DNA from: Gammaproteobacteria bacterium 42_54_T18
GTDB taxonomy: Bacteria; Pseudomonadota; Gammaproteobacteria; Pseudomonadales; Ketobacteraceae
Direction: 5' to 3'
Assembly (NCBI GenBank): GCA_002163245.1
Contig: MAAL01000082.1
Span: 1,630 to 65,629 of the forward strand
DNA length: 64,000 nucleotides
Positions 10,085 to 18,501 of this stretch are shown piece by piece. Positions within the stretch are counted from its first letter, which is position 1. Each line of letters begins with the position of its first letter. The notes beneath the pieces are model-generated. The model was not told where the DNA came from, did no database searches, and worked only from the letters and a program-made list of their open reading frames with translations. The position numbers were made by a program, and so were the translations under genes.

Positions 10085-10882
10085 ATGCGAACAGTAGAAG
10101 ATTATTCATTATCCATGGCTTTTTTGAAGAAGGCCTGTGCGAAACGTGTTTCATTACATAGCAGCTCCGAGGATATTCAGCAGATTTTGTTGAAATATCC
10201 AAAGTTGGTGGTGGCAATGAATCACGGTCCAATGGCTGGGCCAGTTGCTGGTAGCATTGCGATGATGGATCAGTATTCCAAAAATGGTGGAAGCCAGCGT
10301 GTGCCAATGATTATTGCATGGCGTGGTTTTTACCATATCCCTGTTGTAAAACACCTAATCCGTTACATGAGCCAGGTGAAGATGCCGTTTAATTTGGATG
10401 GTTTTGTAAAACAGGTGGCGGAGAAAGGAGTGACTGATTTATTTGTAATGCCAGAGGGGGAGAATTGCACGTACGGTAATGGCCGTGATATCGAACCGTT
10501 CTTGAGTCCTCGGTTTATTGAAATGGCATTAAAGACCGGCACGCCAATTCTTATTGCAGTGCATACAGGTTCAGAGCAGTGGTCGAATATTGTGCCTGTA
10601 AGTCAAAAACTTAATCCGTTGTTAAAGTTTTTACCGAAAAAGAGCTACCAACGTATTAAGGAAACAGGAAAGATAAATGTTGCACCTTTGCGGTTAACGA
10701 GTATACCCGAACTCCAGGTGTCTTTTCGTTTATATCAACCTACGATGAAGCTCTCCGATTTAGAAAAAGAAAATAAGTGGCAGTTACTACAAGAAGAGTC
10801 TGACAATGTACGCGAGATTATGCAACAACAGGTAGACCAAATGGTCTTGGTAGAATTGCTTGATCTACCTGTCAGCGCATGA
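10085..10882 (+). CDS. PlsC-like acyltransferase family protein
   Basis: 265 aa. The order of motifs is that of glycerolipid/lysophospholipid acyltransferases. An NHGPMAGP segment near residue 45 stands where NHxxxxD is expected, with the Asp not conserved. A central hydrophobic/aromatic stretch (AWRGFYHIPVVKHLIRYM) follows, then MPEGENC near residue 120 in place of FPEG. There is no signal peptide and no clear membrane anchor. ATG at 10085 is chosen for AAGGTGAG just upstream; a GTG at 10076 is in frame. It sits directly beyond the transposon end and faces the deacetylase gene with a 20-bp gap. Substrate unknown; transfer of acyl groups to a lipid or to the neighbouring polysaccharide are both possible. 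Confidence 0.65.
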   Translation: MRTVEDYSLSMAFLKKACAKRVSLHSSSEDIQQILLKYPKLVVAMNHGPMAGPVAGSIAMMDQYSKNGGSQRVPMIIAWRGFYHIPVVKHLIRYMSQVKMPFNLDGFVKQVAEKGVTDLFVMPEGENCTYGNGRDIEPFLSPRFIEMALKTGTPILIAVHTGSEQWSNIVPVSQKLNPLLKFLPKKSYQRIKETGKINVAPLRLTSIPELQVSFRLYQPTMKLSDLEKENKWQLLQEESDNVREIMQQQVDQMVLVELLDLPVSA

Positions 10883-10902
10883 GTTGATCAGTTCAAAAAT
10901 AG

Positions 10903-11628
10903 TTAATGGGAACCTGTGTCAGCACATTCATCTAAGGTGACAAGAGAATAACCATGGCTTTTAATCGTCAGGATTATATCGTCCAGTTTTTCGATGCTTG
11001 TTGGGCTGGCATCGTGTAATAAAATAACAAAAGAATCTTCAGCGGGAGATGCACCGTCCAGTGCATCTTCAATTTCTTGAAATACCTGCTGCGGACCCCA
11101 AGACCAAGATGATTTATAATCTTGTGGGTCTAGATTCCATAATGCAACGCCGTATCCTAAATCCCAAATTGGCATTGCGGAGGGTACGTCGATACGTCCA
11201 TGAGGAGGTCTGAAGAATCGAGGGGTGACGCCTAGGGTTTCCCACAATATCAAGTTTGTGTTGTCTACTTGTGTGTGTATTTCTGCATCAGATAGTTTCA
11301 AAAAATCTTCATGATCCCAGCTATGATTCTCTATTTGATGACCATCTGAAATGGCTTTAAGTGCTCTATCAATATGATGTTGTTTCTCAAGTTTGTGACC
11401 TAATAAAAAGAAAGTTGCTTTGATATCGTGATTTTTAAGTGTACCTAGTACAGTTTCAAAGTTTTCAGAAGGGCCATCGTCAAAGGTAAGGGCTACCATT
11501 CCAGGAGAGCGGCAATCCAATACTAGTGGCACCATTCGTTGAGTCGGTTTTGGGTAATGATCTGCAAATAAATTTGCGGAAAATAATGTAAATATAATAA
11601 TTATTAGGTTAAATGTGTTTTTCATCAC
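10903..11628 (-). CDS. Secreted polysaccharide deacetylase (NodB domain, CE4)
   Basis: 241 aa with an N-terminal signal peptide (hydrophobic residues 5-20, cleavage likely after LFA). The full set of carbohydrate esterase 4 motifs is present in order: TFDDGP (motif 1, near residue 48), HSWDH (metal-binding His pair, motif 2), RPPHG (motif 3), a Trp/Asp segment (LWNLDPQDY) and LLHD (motif 5). It should remove N- or O-acetyl groups from a polysaccharide in the periplasm or outside the cell. Its location just upstream of the exopolysaccharide operon suggests that polymer as substrate; peptidoglycan is an alternative. Confidence 0.85.
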   Translation of the reverse strand: MMKNTFNLIIIIFTLFSANLFADHYPKPTQRMVPLVLDCRSPGMVALTFDDGPSENFETVLGTLKNHDIKATFFLLGHKLEKQHHIDRALKAISDGHQIENHSWDHEDFLKLSDAEIHTQVDNTNLILWETLGVTPRFFRPPHGRIDVPSAMPIWDLGYGVALWNLDPQDYKSSWSWGPQQVFQEIEDALDGASPAEDSFVILLHDASPTSIEKLDDIILTIKSHGYSLVTLDECADTGSH

Positions 11629-11791
11629 AACTGCATTCCTTGATAGTTATTGGTGATTTCGTAACGTTTCGATCTAATACATGTTAAAAATTTAATGAAT
11701 GTATTTATGTCATGATCACGTATTTCCTTGTGCTCGTATTCGAAAAAACTATGGCGTTCTGGCTAAATAATATTTACATGTACAGTAGATA

Positions 11792-12970
11792 TTATTTTTC
11801 TGCTTTTCCTTGAGTGATACCTCGAGAAGACTGCCATTCTCTATATCTATGACGTAAGGATTTCATGTTTGGTTTTATATGAACGACTAACGCTTTTAGC
11901 AGTTTACCCTTTGTGCTTTTTCCAAAAAAATAGAAGCGATAGTGAGGTGTCTTTTGATTGGTTCGTTCAATTAATAAATGTTGTGTGTCGGCCCCTACAC
12001 GAGATGCATCTACTGCACTGTAACCTTCTTCTGTTGCGGCATTGACGAGGTCGTCCAGTAATAGTCGGCCTAACCCAAGTTTAGAATATTTAGGGAGATA
12101 ACCAATGCTGTAATCAAGGAAGGTGTTGCGAAAATAGAAACCATATTTGTAGGAGGCTAGTTCATTGTCAATAGTGATAATGCTGAGATCAAGTTGATCG
12201 TTTTCCGCTAAACGTTTAGACACGTCATTAAAGAAGTCAGAAGTACCTGGATCGTTAAAGATACCTACGCCCTCATTTCCTTTCCAGCTCGCGGCTTCAG
12301 TTGCTCGCATTTTATCAACTAATTCTTGCGCCTCGTCTTTCGTGGGGCGAATATGCTTGGTTGAGCTGTTAACCTGACTTAGCCGATTTCTTATGCGGCG
12401 TATATTCGTTCGTTTCTTTTTAGAAAGGTAGCTTGCAGCCTTTTCTTCTTCTGTTTTGAAGTCTAGTGACAGTACTGGGCAATGGCTGGTAACGCGATGA
12501 AATACGGGGGCGTCATTTGTTTCTGCCCACTGAATGGATTTTTCCAATAAACCTTGGGTATCTGTCCATTCATTCCAGATCATGCAATCCCAGAAGGCGC
12601 CAGATAGCTGTTGTAGATAATTCAGAAGGGGAGTCCAAGCTTCTGTGTGCTGGGGGTGAAGCAGTACTCCAATTCGATCCCCTAAAGGGTATTGGATAAA
12701 ACGGGCGACCTGTGCAGGCACGCCGTGAAGTGTTTCAGGCGCGATGCGAAGTGGCAGCATACCAACAAGTTGCGATTCGCTGTCTTTAATCAATATTCCA
12801 ACAAATTGATGTTGTTTGGGTAGGTGATCAATCGCTGTGGTTAACCAAGGCCAATCATTAAATACAGTGGCATCAACGCAAGCTTCTACTAGGCCTTTAT
12901 ATTCGTGTTCGGATACAAACTTAGTCATAGATGTAGCGACAGAGATTTGATACATAGTCTTATCCATCAT
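11792..12970 (-). CDS. GNAT acetyltransferase of the FemAB/BioF2-like (CelD/BcsL) type
   Basis: 392 aa, soluble. It resembles the GNAT-fold proteins of the Acetyltransf_6 (PF13480) group often found in exopolysaccharide and cellulose loci. Visible support is the basic stretch KKKRTNIRRIRNRL, then conserved ATEAASWKG and YKYGFYFRNTFLDYSIGYLPKYSKLGLGRLLLDDLV, which matches the core acyl-CoA binding part of this family. It is divergent from the exopolysaccharide operon and shares its upstream region, so it probably acylates a sugar precursor or lipid-linked intermediate. Three close ATGs (12970, 12967, 12955) are possible; none has a strong ribosome site. Confidence 0.7.
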   Translation of the reverse strand: MMDKTMYQISVATSMTKFVSEHEYKGLVEACVDATVFNDWPWLTTAIDHLPKQHQFVGILIKDSESQLVGMLPLRIAPETLHGVPAQVARFIQYPLGDRIGVLLHPQHTEAWTPLLNYLQQLSGAFWDCMIWNEWTDTQGLLEKSIQWAETNDAPVFHRVTSHCPVLSLDFKTEEEKAASYLSKKKRTNIRRIRNRLSQVNSSTKHIRPTKDEAQELVDKMRATEAASWKGNEGVGIFNDPGTSDFFNDVSKRLAENDQLDLSIITIDNELASYKYGFYFRNTFLDYSIGYLPKYSKLGLGRLLLDDLVNAATEEGYSAVDASRVGADTQHLLIERTNQKTPHYRFYFFGKSTKGKLLKALVVHIKPNMKSLRHRYREWQSSRGITQGKAEK

Positions 12971-13288
12971 TCAAGTTCTTTATTAGGTACGATCGTGCAA
13001 ATTGACTGCTTGGTTTTACGAGTGTTTGATGATCTTAGTTTAAAAATTTCTGCTATCTTAGAGCAAGATTTAGAAAAAAACAGCCCATAGCCCAATAAAA
13101 CCGTAGTAATTTGTGGCAGTTTTTACAATTTGTCTTCGAAATGTAAAGGCTCTGTAAAATGTTGTTAAATACCTGCAAGGCTATTTGATTAATCACTCAG
13201 TAATCCTTATTGTGTGACCCACTTCACATTTGTGGAGTCTGGTGCAGACGGAATTGTATTTTAATTAATCAAATATTGAGGGTTATCC
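12971..13288. other. Divergent promoter region of the exopolysaccharide locus
   Basis: 318 bases without a gene, AT-rich, between the GNAT gene and the initiating glycosyltransferase. It contains the CRP-type site at 13213-13228. No terminator or RNA gene was seen. Confidence 0.6.
13213..13228 (+). promoter_or_regulatory. CRP/Vfr-type binding site
   Basis: TGTGACCCACTTCACA matches the CRP core TGTGA-N6-TCACA at all ten conserved positions, with A/T-rich flanks. It lies 60 bp before the GTG start of the exopolysaccharide operon and about 240 bp from the divergent GNAT gene. The position suits direct activation or repression of the operon by cAMP-CRP (Vfr). Confidence 0.75.
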
Positions 13289-14017
13289 GTGAGTCAGAGC
13301 CAAACTTCACATTCAGCGCTAGAGCGAAATGAACGTCTACGGAATGAAATTGAACGTCAAATTGACTTTGCCCCTCAAGATTGGATTACCGGTGAGCCCA
13401 ATCAGACGGGATGGAATCTTTCCAGAACGAAGCGTGGTATTGATGCTGTGCTTGCGCTAATGGTATTGGCAATATTATCGCCAGTCTTGGCGTGTATCAT
13501 TCTTGCGGTCAAGTTAACAAGTGAAGGCCCGATATTCTTTGCCCAAGATCGTACAGGGTATATGGGGCGTCGTTTTAAAATGTATAAATTTAGGACAATG
13601 GTCCAAGATGCTGAGAAACGAAAGGCTGAATTAGGTCATCTTAGTCATCATGCTAGCGACTCCCCTGATTTTAAAATCAAGTCAGATCCCCGAATTACTC
13701 CTGTTGGCGCATTTCTTAGAAAATTTAGTCTCGATGAGCTACCGCAAGTCTATAATGTACTTAGAGGTGATATGAGCCTGATTGGCCCTCGCCCGACGTC
13801 ATTTGGCGCAGAGAAATATGAGGATCACCATTTGTCTCGTTTAGCATCTCTTCCTGGACTAACAGGTATCTGGCAGGTGTCGGGCCGAAGCAATATTGAC
13901 TTTGATGGGCGGGTTATTCTTGATCGACGCTATATTGTTCAGCAAGGGCCCTTACAGGATTTTAAAATTCTTGTGATGACACCTTTTGCTGTATTAAAAG
14001 GTGATGGTGCCTACTAA
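13289..14017 (+). CDS. Initiating sugar phosphotransferase of exopolysaccharide synthesis (bacterial sugar transferase)
   Basis: 242 aa, short polyprenyl-phosphate hexose-1-phosphate transferase with one N-terminal membrane segment (residues about 52-76, after SRTKRGIDAVLAL). Family motifs are complete: GPIFFAQDRTG, KMYKFRTM, the Asp-Pro-Arg stretch SDPRITPVGAFLRKFSLDELPQ, NVLRGDMSLIGPRP, and LPGLTGIWQVSGRS. It transfers sugar-1-phosphate from a UDP-sugar to undecaprenyl phosphate at the inner membrane and starts each repeat unit. The GTG start has GAGGG 6 bases upstream. First gene of the operon that runs to 26389. Confidence 0.92.
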   Translation: MSQSQTSHSALERNERLRNEIERQIDFAPQDWITGEPNQTGWNLSRTKRGIDAVLALMVLAILSPVLACIILAVKLTSEGPIFFAQDRTGYMGRRFKMYKFRTMVQDAEKRKAELGHLSHHASDSPDFKIKSDPRITPVGAFLRKFSLDELPQVYNVLRGDMSLIGPRPTSFGAEKYEDHHLSRLASLPGLTGIWQVSGRSNIDFDGRVILDRRYIVQQGPLQDFKILVMTPFAVLKGDGAY

Positions 14018-14044
14018 TCTCACGTTAAGTATGGATCCAATGAA

Positions 14045-14668
14045 ATGAAAGTTCTTGACCCAAGTAAGCTTAACCTGACATCGGCAATACTAGATCACAA
14101 AATAAAATCGTTATATGTCGCCTCTCCCCACCATGGGGCTGGTACGACAACCTGTGCATATTCATTAGCTAAAGCGCTAAGTGCTTTGATTTCTGAAAAC
14201 GTGATTATTATTGATGGAAATCCAGGGAAGAACTCGCTCACTGAAAAAATGAATTTGGTGGGCAAGATGGGTTTTTCTGATTTAAATATTCCTGGTTATA
14301 GAGAGTCACCTCAAAAGGCGATTCATACCATTAAGGACGAACCGTTTCATATTATTCCCGCAGGTGTTACACCACCGAGTAATCCAATGGGTGGTGAACG
14401 CGGTGAGCTAATGCGGTTGATAGAGACATTGACGGAAAATTATAGCTACGTTGTTTATGATGGCCCACCGATACACCGATATAACGAACCGTTAGCATTA
14501 GCGGCAGCCTTTGACGGCGTCATACTTGTTTTAAAAAATAATGAAACACGTATTGAAGTAGCAAACTCGGCAAAAGCAAAATTAACACAAGCTGGAGCCA
14601 ATGTGATTGGTGCCATTTTTAATCGTCGTCGATATTACGTACCTCAATGGGTATACGATTTACTTTAA
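14045..14668 (+). CDS. BY-kinase-like P-loop ATPase of exopolysaccharide locus, degenerate Walker A
   Basis: 207 aa, resembling CpsD/CapB/ParA-type ATPases that partner with Wzz. The Walker A position reads SPHHGAGTTTCA near residue 30: the Gly-x-Gly is kept but the Lys expected before Ser/Thr is Thr. The A' strand is VIIIDGNPG, and the Walker B position is YVVYDGPPI rather than IIDTPP. The C-terminus RRRYYVPQWVYDLL has three Tyr but is not a classical Tyr cluster. It sits between the initiating transferase and wza, where a tyrosine autokinase normally is. Without the Lys it may bind nucleotide poorly and act as a non-catalytic co-polymerase partner (inference). Confidence 0.75.
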   Translation: MKVLDPSKLNLTSAILDHKIKSLYVASPHHGAGTTTCAYSLAKALSALISENVIIIDGNPGKNSLTEKMNLVGKMGFSDLNIPGYRESPQKAIHTIKDEPFHIIPAGVTPPSNPMGGERGELMRLIETLTENYSYVVYDGPPIHRYNEPLALAAAFDGVILVLKNNETRIEVANSAKAKLTQAGANVIGAIFNRRRYYVPQWVYDLL

Positions 14669-14682
14669 TTAGGAAACACTGA

Positions 14683-15747
14683 ATGAACCTTTTCATGAAA
14701 AAACTAATAACGACGAAAGTGATTGCTAAAGTGTTGATTGTGTTGATCGTGATAACGGGTTTATCAGGTTGTGGCACCTTGCCAAAAGCCGAGAATTATT
14801 CTATTCCATTGCAGCATTTTGGAAAACAAAAACAAAATCTTGAAGAAAATTTTGTAGATTATACGTTACAGGCTGATGATGTTTTGGATGTGTTATACCG
14901 ATTTAATACGATCTCTGACGAAATTTATACAGTTGCACCTCATGATAAGCTGAATGTTATGTTTTTGACGGCATCTGAGTACGATAATGTACACCAGGTG
15001 CGACCGGATGGATATGTGTCATTACCATTTGTTGGTGATGTCAAAGTAGCAGGTTTATCGGTAGAAGAAATTAAGATAAAAATAACAAAATTATACCGGC
15101 CAGTATTGAAAGACCCGTCATTTTTTGTCTCGTTAACTGAATATCAGGTTCACTTAAAAGAAATCAGAACATCTCTAGATCATCCAAATATGGGGCAGGC
15201 GCGTCTTATTACTGTTCGACAAGATCAAAAGGTGTCTCTTCCTTTGGTTGGAGATATTTCTGTTAAGGGGAAATCAATTGCAGACTTGAGAAAGGAAGCC
15301 AATGGGCTTTATGCAAATGTGACTAAAGGCTTGAGTGTTGATGTGTTATTACAAAAAAGTCACCCTCGTCGAATATATGTTTTTGGAGAAGTTAATAATC
15401 CTGGTGGGCATTTGATTACAGGACCAATATCTCTATTTCAGGCCGTAGCAATTGCCGGAGGCGCAAGTCATGATGCTGAACTCGAAACAGTGGTTGCTCT
15501 TAGGCAGGAAGGGAGCGAAATGGTCGCGAAAGTGTTCAATCTAGAGAATGCATTAAATGGTAATGGTCAGGTGTTATCAGCGATGTTGAATCCTGAGGAT
15601 GTCATCTATATACCAAGATCTCGTTTAAGTAGCACTGCTCAGGTGATGCGTCATGTTAGTGAAATTTTTATGTTTAGAGGTTTAGGAGCGACCCTATCTT
15701 ATCGGGTAGATGATCCGACTCGATTTGAAGATGATATTAGCGATTAG
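14683..15747 (+). CDS. Wza-type polysaccharide export lipoprotein
   Basis: 354 aa. The signal peptide ends in the lipobox LSGC (Cys near residue 30), so it is an outer-membrane-directed lipoprotein. A Poly_export/SLBB arrangement follows: YTLQADDVLDVLYRF, VRPDGYVSLPFVGDVKVAGLSVEEI, a second copy TVRQDQKVSLPLVGDISVKGKSI, then RIYVFGEVNNPGGHLI and a last SLBB-like region. Length and order match Wza/GumB-type outer-membrane channels that export polymer. The repeated beta-grasp block at residues about 105-150 and 165-215 is unusual and may be a duplication. Confidence 0.88.
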   Translation: MNLFMKKLITTKVIAKVLIVLIVITGLSGCGTLPKAENYSIPLQHFGKQKQNLEENFVDYTLQADDVLDVLYRFNTISDEIYTVAPHDKLNVMFLTASEYDNVHQVRPDGYVSLPFVGDVKVAGLSVEEIKIKITKLYRPVLKDPSFFVSLTEYQVHLKEIRTSLDHPNMGQARLITVRQDQKVSLPLVGDISVKGKSIADLRKEANGLYANVTKGLSVDVLLQKSHPRRIYVFGEVNNPGGHLITGPISLFQAVAIAGGASHDAELETVVALRQEGSEMVAKVFNLENALNGNGQVLSAMLNPEDVIYIPRSRLSSTAQVMRHVSEIFMFRGLGATLSYRVDDPTRFEDDISD

Positions 15748-15811
15748 TCGATCATACGGTGCTCAAGACACCAATTTTTAACAAAAAATATAGGCATAGC
15801 GAGATCAAAAC

Positions 15812-17392
15812 ATGGCTGAATCACGTGAAAGTAATTACTTTCGAGAAATCTTAGGTATTTTATTTGCCAATTTACCGTTTATACGACGACTTTTTTTGTT
15901 GTGTGTTGCTATATCCTTGTTAGTGCCATTTTTTATAACAACGAAATATACCCTTACCGGTGAAATTGTTGTGTTGTCAAAGAAAATTCAACAAGGTATT
16001 CGTGGCGATATTACTGGGGGGACGAGTGCTCGATATATACCGGTTAGCCTTACCGATATGGAAACAGAAAATAATATCATTCGATCAATACCTTTGATGC
16101 GACAAACGGTTGCTGACCTTTATGATGAAGGAGTTATGGCCATTGAATATGGTGCTATTGATGAATGGATAAAAATCCCTCTGAAAACGCATATTATCAA
16201 TCCTATTAAGGCCATTATCTCTGATGAGGTTGCTAACGAACGTAGAGAAATTATAGAAGGGTTAACTAAGGAGGCGCTGGACAGTCTTGAAGTGGCTACG
16301 ATTCCTGGGTCCAATATTATTACGGTTAATTATGAATCAGAAAATAAAGAGGTGGCGTTAGCATTTGTTAATAGGTTAATGACAAACTTTTTAATTAGAC
16401 GTAATGAACTTCTGCTTAATGAAGCTCCAGATGATTTTTTCTTCAGAAAGAAAGAAAGCTACAAAAAACGATTGGTATCACTAGAACTAGAAAAAGTCGA
16501 ACTTTTTGGACGTTATGCGGTAATGAATACTAAGGAGGAACTTTCTCTTATTTTACAAAGTATTAATCATGAAAATAATGAGCTTAATAAGATTTTGGAT
16601 AAAAGCTTGGAAGGTAATGCGTGGCTTTCATACCTCAAAGAACAATTGGTAAACCTCAGGTCGTCTGATGTAACCAAAATATCTTTTCCGTATTCCTTTG
16701 GAGGATCAGGTACCAGTAGCAATGAATTCTTTGTTGATACTGAAATGAAAGAACAAATACTCAAAATTGCTGCATTACAGTCTGAATATGCAACAGCAAG
16801 GCTTGCATTTCGTAAAGAAAGTACAAAAGTAACTAAACCCTTTAATCAGCTAAAACAGCAAAAGATACGTCTTATTATTCTAGTAGAGAATCGGATACTA
16901 GAGCGAACAGAAGGTATTAAGGTTCTTGATACTGTTATTGCGAGCAAAAATGAGAGAATAATTGGTTTTAAGAGCCGTGCAGAAGTGCTTAAAGAAGTGT
17001 CAGCCCAAGAAGCTGGGATTATTACTGAGCTAAGCGCTGTAAACGATGCGTATTTTAAGTACAGCCAGCAGTATGAAGAGCGGCGATCAGAGAAAATTGC
17101 TAATTTGGATGATCTTTCTAATGTACGTATCCTTAGTATGGCGTCAAAGCCCCTTGAACCAAGCTCCCCAAAGCCGATGTTAGTCTTGATTGTGAGTTTT
17201 GTAACAGGGGCATTTATAGCAGTGACATTAGGTCTAATTAGAGAAATGTTCGATAATCGATTTCGATATCCAGAGCAGGTTCCTGCTCAGCTGGATATGC
17301 CGGTGATTGCTGTTTTTGACGATAAGAATGTAGAGCCTGACAAGCCCTTTAGCCATAAGCCTGCTGAGTTTTGGAAATGGTTAATTCAGTAA
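15812..17392 (+). CDS. Wzz/GumC-type chain-length determinant and polysaccharide co-polymerase
   Basis: 526 aa with a membrane segment at each end (residues about 28-48 and about 450-472) and a long, charged, largely helical periplasmic domain containing coiled coil (residues about 200-430). This is the Wzz/GNVR topology. The Pro-rich motif before the second helix is present (SKPLEPSSPKPM). There is no cytoplasmic kinase domain after the second helix, only about 50 residues; the kinase-like protein is the separate gene upstream. It should set polymer length together with Wzy. Confidence 0.88.
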   Translation: MAESRESNYFREILGILFANLPFIRRLFLLCVAISLLVPFFITTKYTLTGEIVVLSKKIQQGIRGDITGGTSARYIPVSLTDMETENNIIRSIPLMRQTVADLYDEGVMAIEYGAIDEWIKIPLKTHIINPIKAIISDEVANERREIIEGLTKEALDSLEVATIPGSNIITVNYESENKEVALAFVNRLMTNFLIRRNELLLNEAPDDFFFRKKESYKKRLVSLELEKVELFGRYAVMNTKEELSLILQSINHENNELNKILDKSLEGNAWLSYLKEQLVNLRSSDVTKISFPYSFGGSGTSSNEFFVDTEMKEQILKIAALQSEYATARLAFRKESTKVTKPFNQLKQQKIRLIILVENRILERTEGIKVLDTVIASKNERIIGFKSRAEVLKEVSAQEAGIITELSAVNDAYFKYSQQYEERRSEKIANLDDLSNVRILSMASKPLEPSSPKPMLVLIVSFVTGAFIAVTLGLIREMFDNRFRYPEQVPAQLDMPVIAVFDDKNVEPDKPFSHKPAEFWKWLIQ

Positions 17393-18501
17393 ATCCATTG
17401 GTTGTGCACCTTATTTGTTCGTCAGGTTTTTATGGTGCTGAACGGGTAGTTGCAAATCTTTGTCAAGAAATGAAGGGTACGGATGTGTCCGTTCTTTGTT
17501 TGACCTCTAATAAGAGCGGCGTTGAGCAATTTCAGTCGAAAGTAGAAAAATCTGGAGCCAAGTGGACCACTGTTGATAACAGTATTGGTAAATCAATAAA
17601 CACTCTTCAGCGTATTAGGCTGGAACATAAAAATATCGTTATTCACGCTCACGGATACAAAGAAATTGTTGTAGCGTGTCTTTTTAAGAAGTTAAGTGAA
17701 TGTGGTGTGATTGTTACCCAGCATGGGTTTACAGAACGAAATTTCAAATCGCGTTGCTACAACTGGATTGATATGGCGTTGTGTCGATGGGCGGATATCA
17801 AGAACGTTCTTTGTGTTTCAGGTGATATCTATCGTCGTTATAGCGATTTTGGCGTGCCTCCATCTCGTTTGGTATCGTTACCCAACGGGGTGTTGATCCA
17901 AGATGAGCTTGCAGAAGACAGTATTCGAGCTGTAGTGGCTAAACAGTTAAATGTATCGGTTGATACTCGGATCATTTTGTATGCAGGGCGATTAAGTGAA
18001 GAAAAGGACCCACTTCTGTTTGTGGAAACCATCAAATGCATGATGGATACGTCGCTAGATTTTGTGGCAGTTATTGCCGGTGAAGGGCCTTTGTATGAGT
18101 TGGTTTGCCGAGAATTAGATCAGTTTTCCAATAGTGGTCGCGTGAAAATGCTAGGTTTTGTAGAAAATATAGATGAATTTCTTGTGGCTGCAGATATCTT
18201 GTTGCTTACATCAAAAACCGAAGGTACACCAATGATTGTACTGGAGGCTATGGTGCAGCATTGTGCGGTTGTGGCGACTAATGTTGGGGGTATGTCCGAT
18301 ATAATAACTCATGGGAAAAGTGGTTTTTTAGTAAATGATAGAACAGCGGATAAATTGTCAGCATGTTGTGAAAAATTATTGAAAGATCCTATTGTGCATC
18401 ATCGAATAACGGATGCTGCAAAACGTGAGGTGCTAGAAAAATTTAGTCTAGATAGTCAAATGGAAGGCTACCGTCAACGCTACAAGGAGTGCATTGAGTG
18501 A
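17377..18501 (+). CDS. Glycosyltransferase family 4 (GT-B)
   Basis: 374 aa. The GT4 C-terminal domain is clear: VLYAGRLSEEKDPLLFVE, the GEGPLYEL loop, LGFVENIDEFLVAADILLLTSKTEGTPMIVLEAM (EX7E motif) and VGGMSDII. The N-terminal domain has the Gly-rich acceptor loop near GFYGAERVVANL. A retaining, nucleotide-sugar-dependent cytoplasmic transferase that extends the lipid-linked unit. ATG at 17377 overlaps the end of the wzz-like gene by 16 bp; a TTG at 17371 is also in frame. Confidence 0.88.
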   Translation: MVNSVNPLVVHLICSSGFYGAERVVANLCQEMKGTDVSVLCLTSNKSGVEQFQSKVEKSGAKWTTVDNSIGKSINTLQRIRLEHKNIVIHAHGYKEIVVACLFKKLSECGVIVTQHGFTERNFKSRCYNWIDMALCRWADIKNVLCVSGDIYRRYSDFGVPPSRLVSLPNGVLIQDELAEDSIRAVVAKQLNVSVDTRIILYAGRLSEEKDPLLFVETIKCMMDTSLDFVAVIAGEGPLYELVCRELDQFSNSGRVKMLGFVENIDEFLVAADILLLTSKTEGTPMIVLEAMVQHCAVVATNVGGMSDIITHGKSGFLVNDRTADKLSACCEKLLKDPIVHHRITDAAKREVLEKFSLDSQMEGYRQRYKECIE

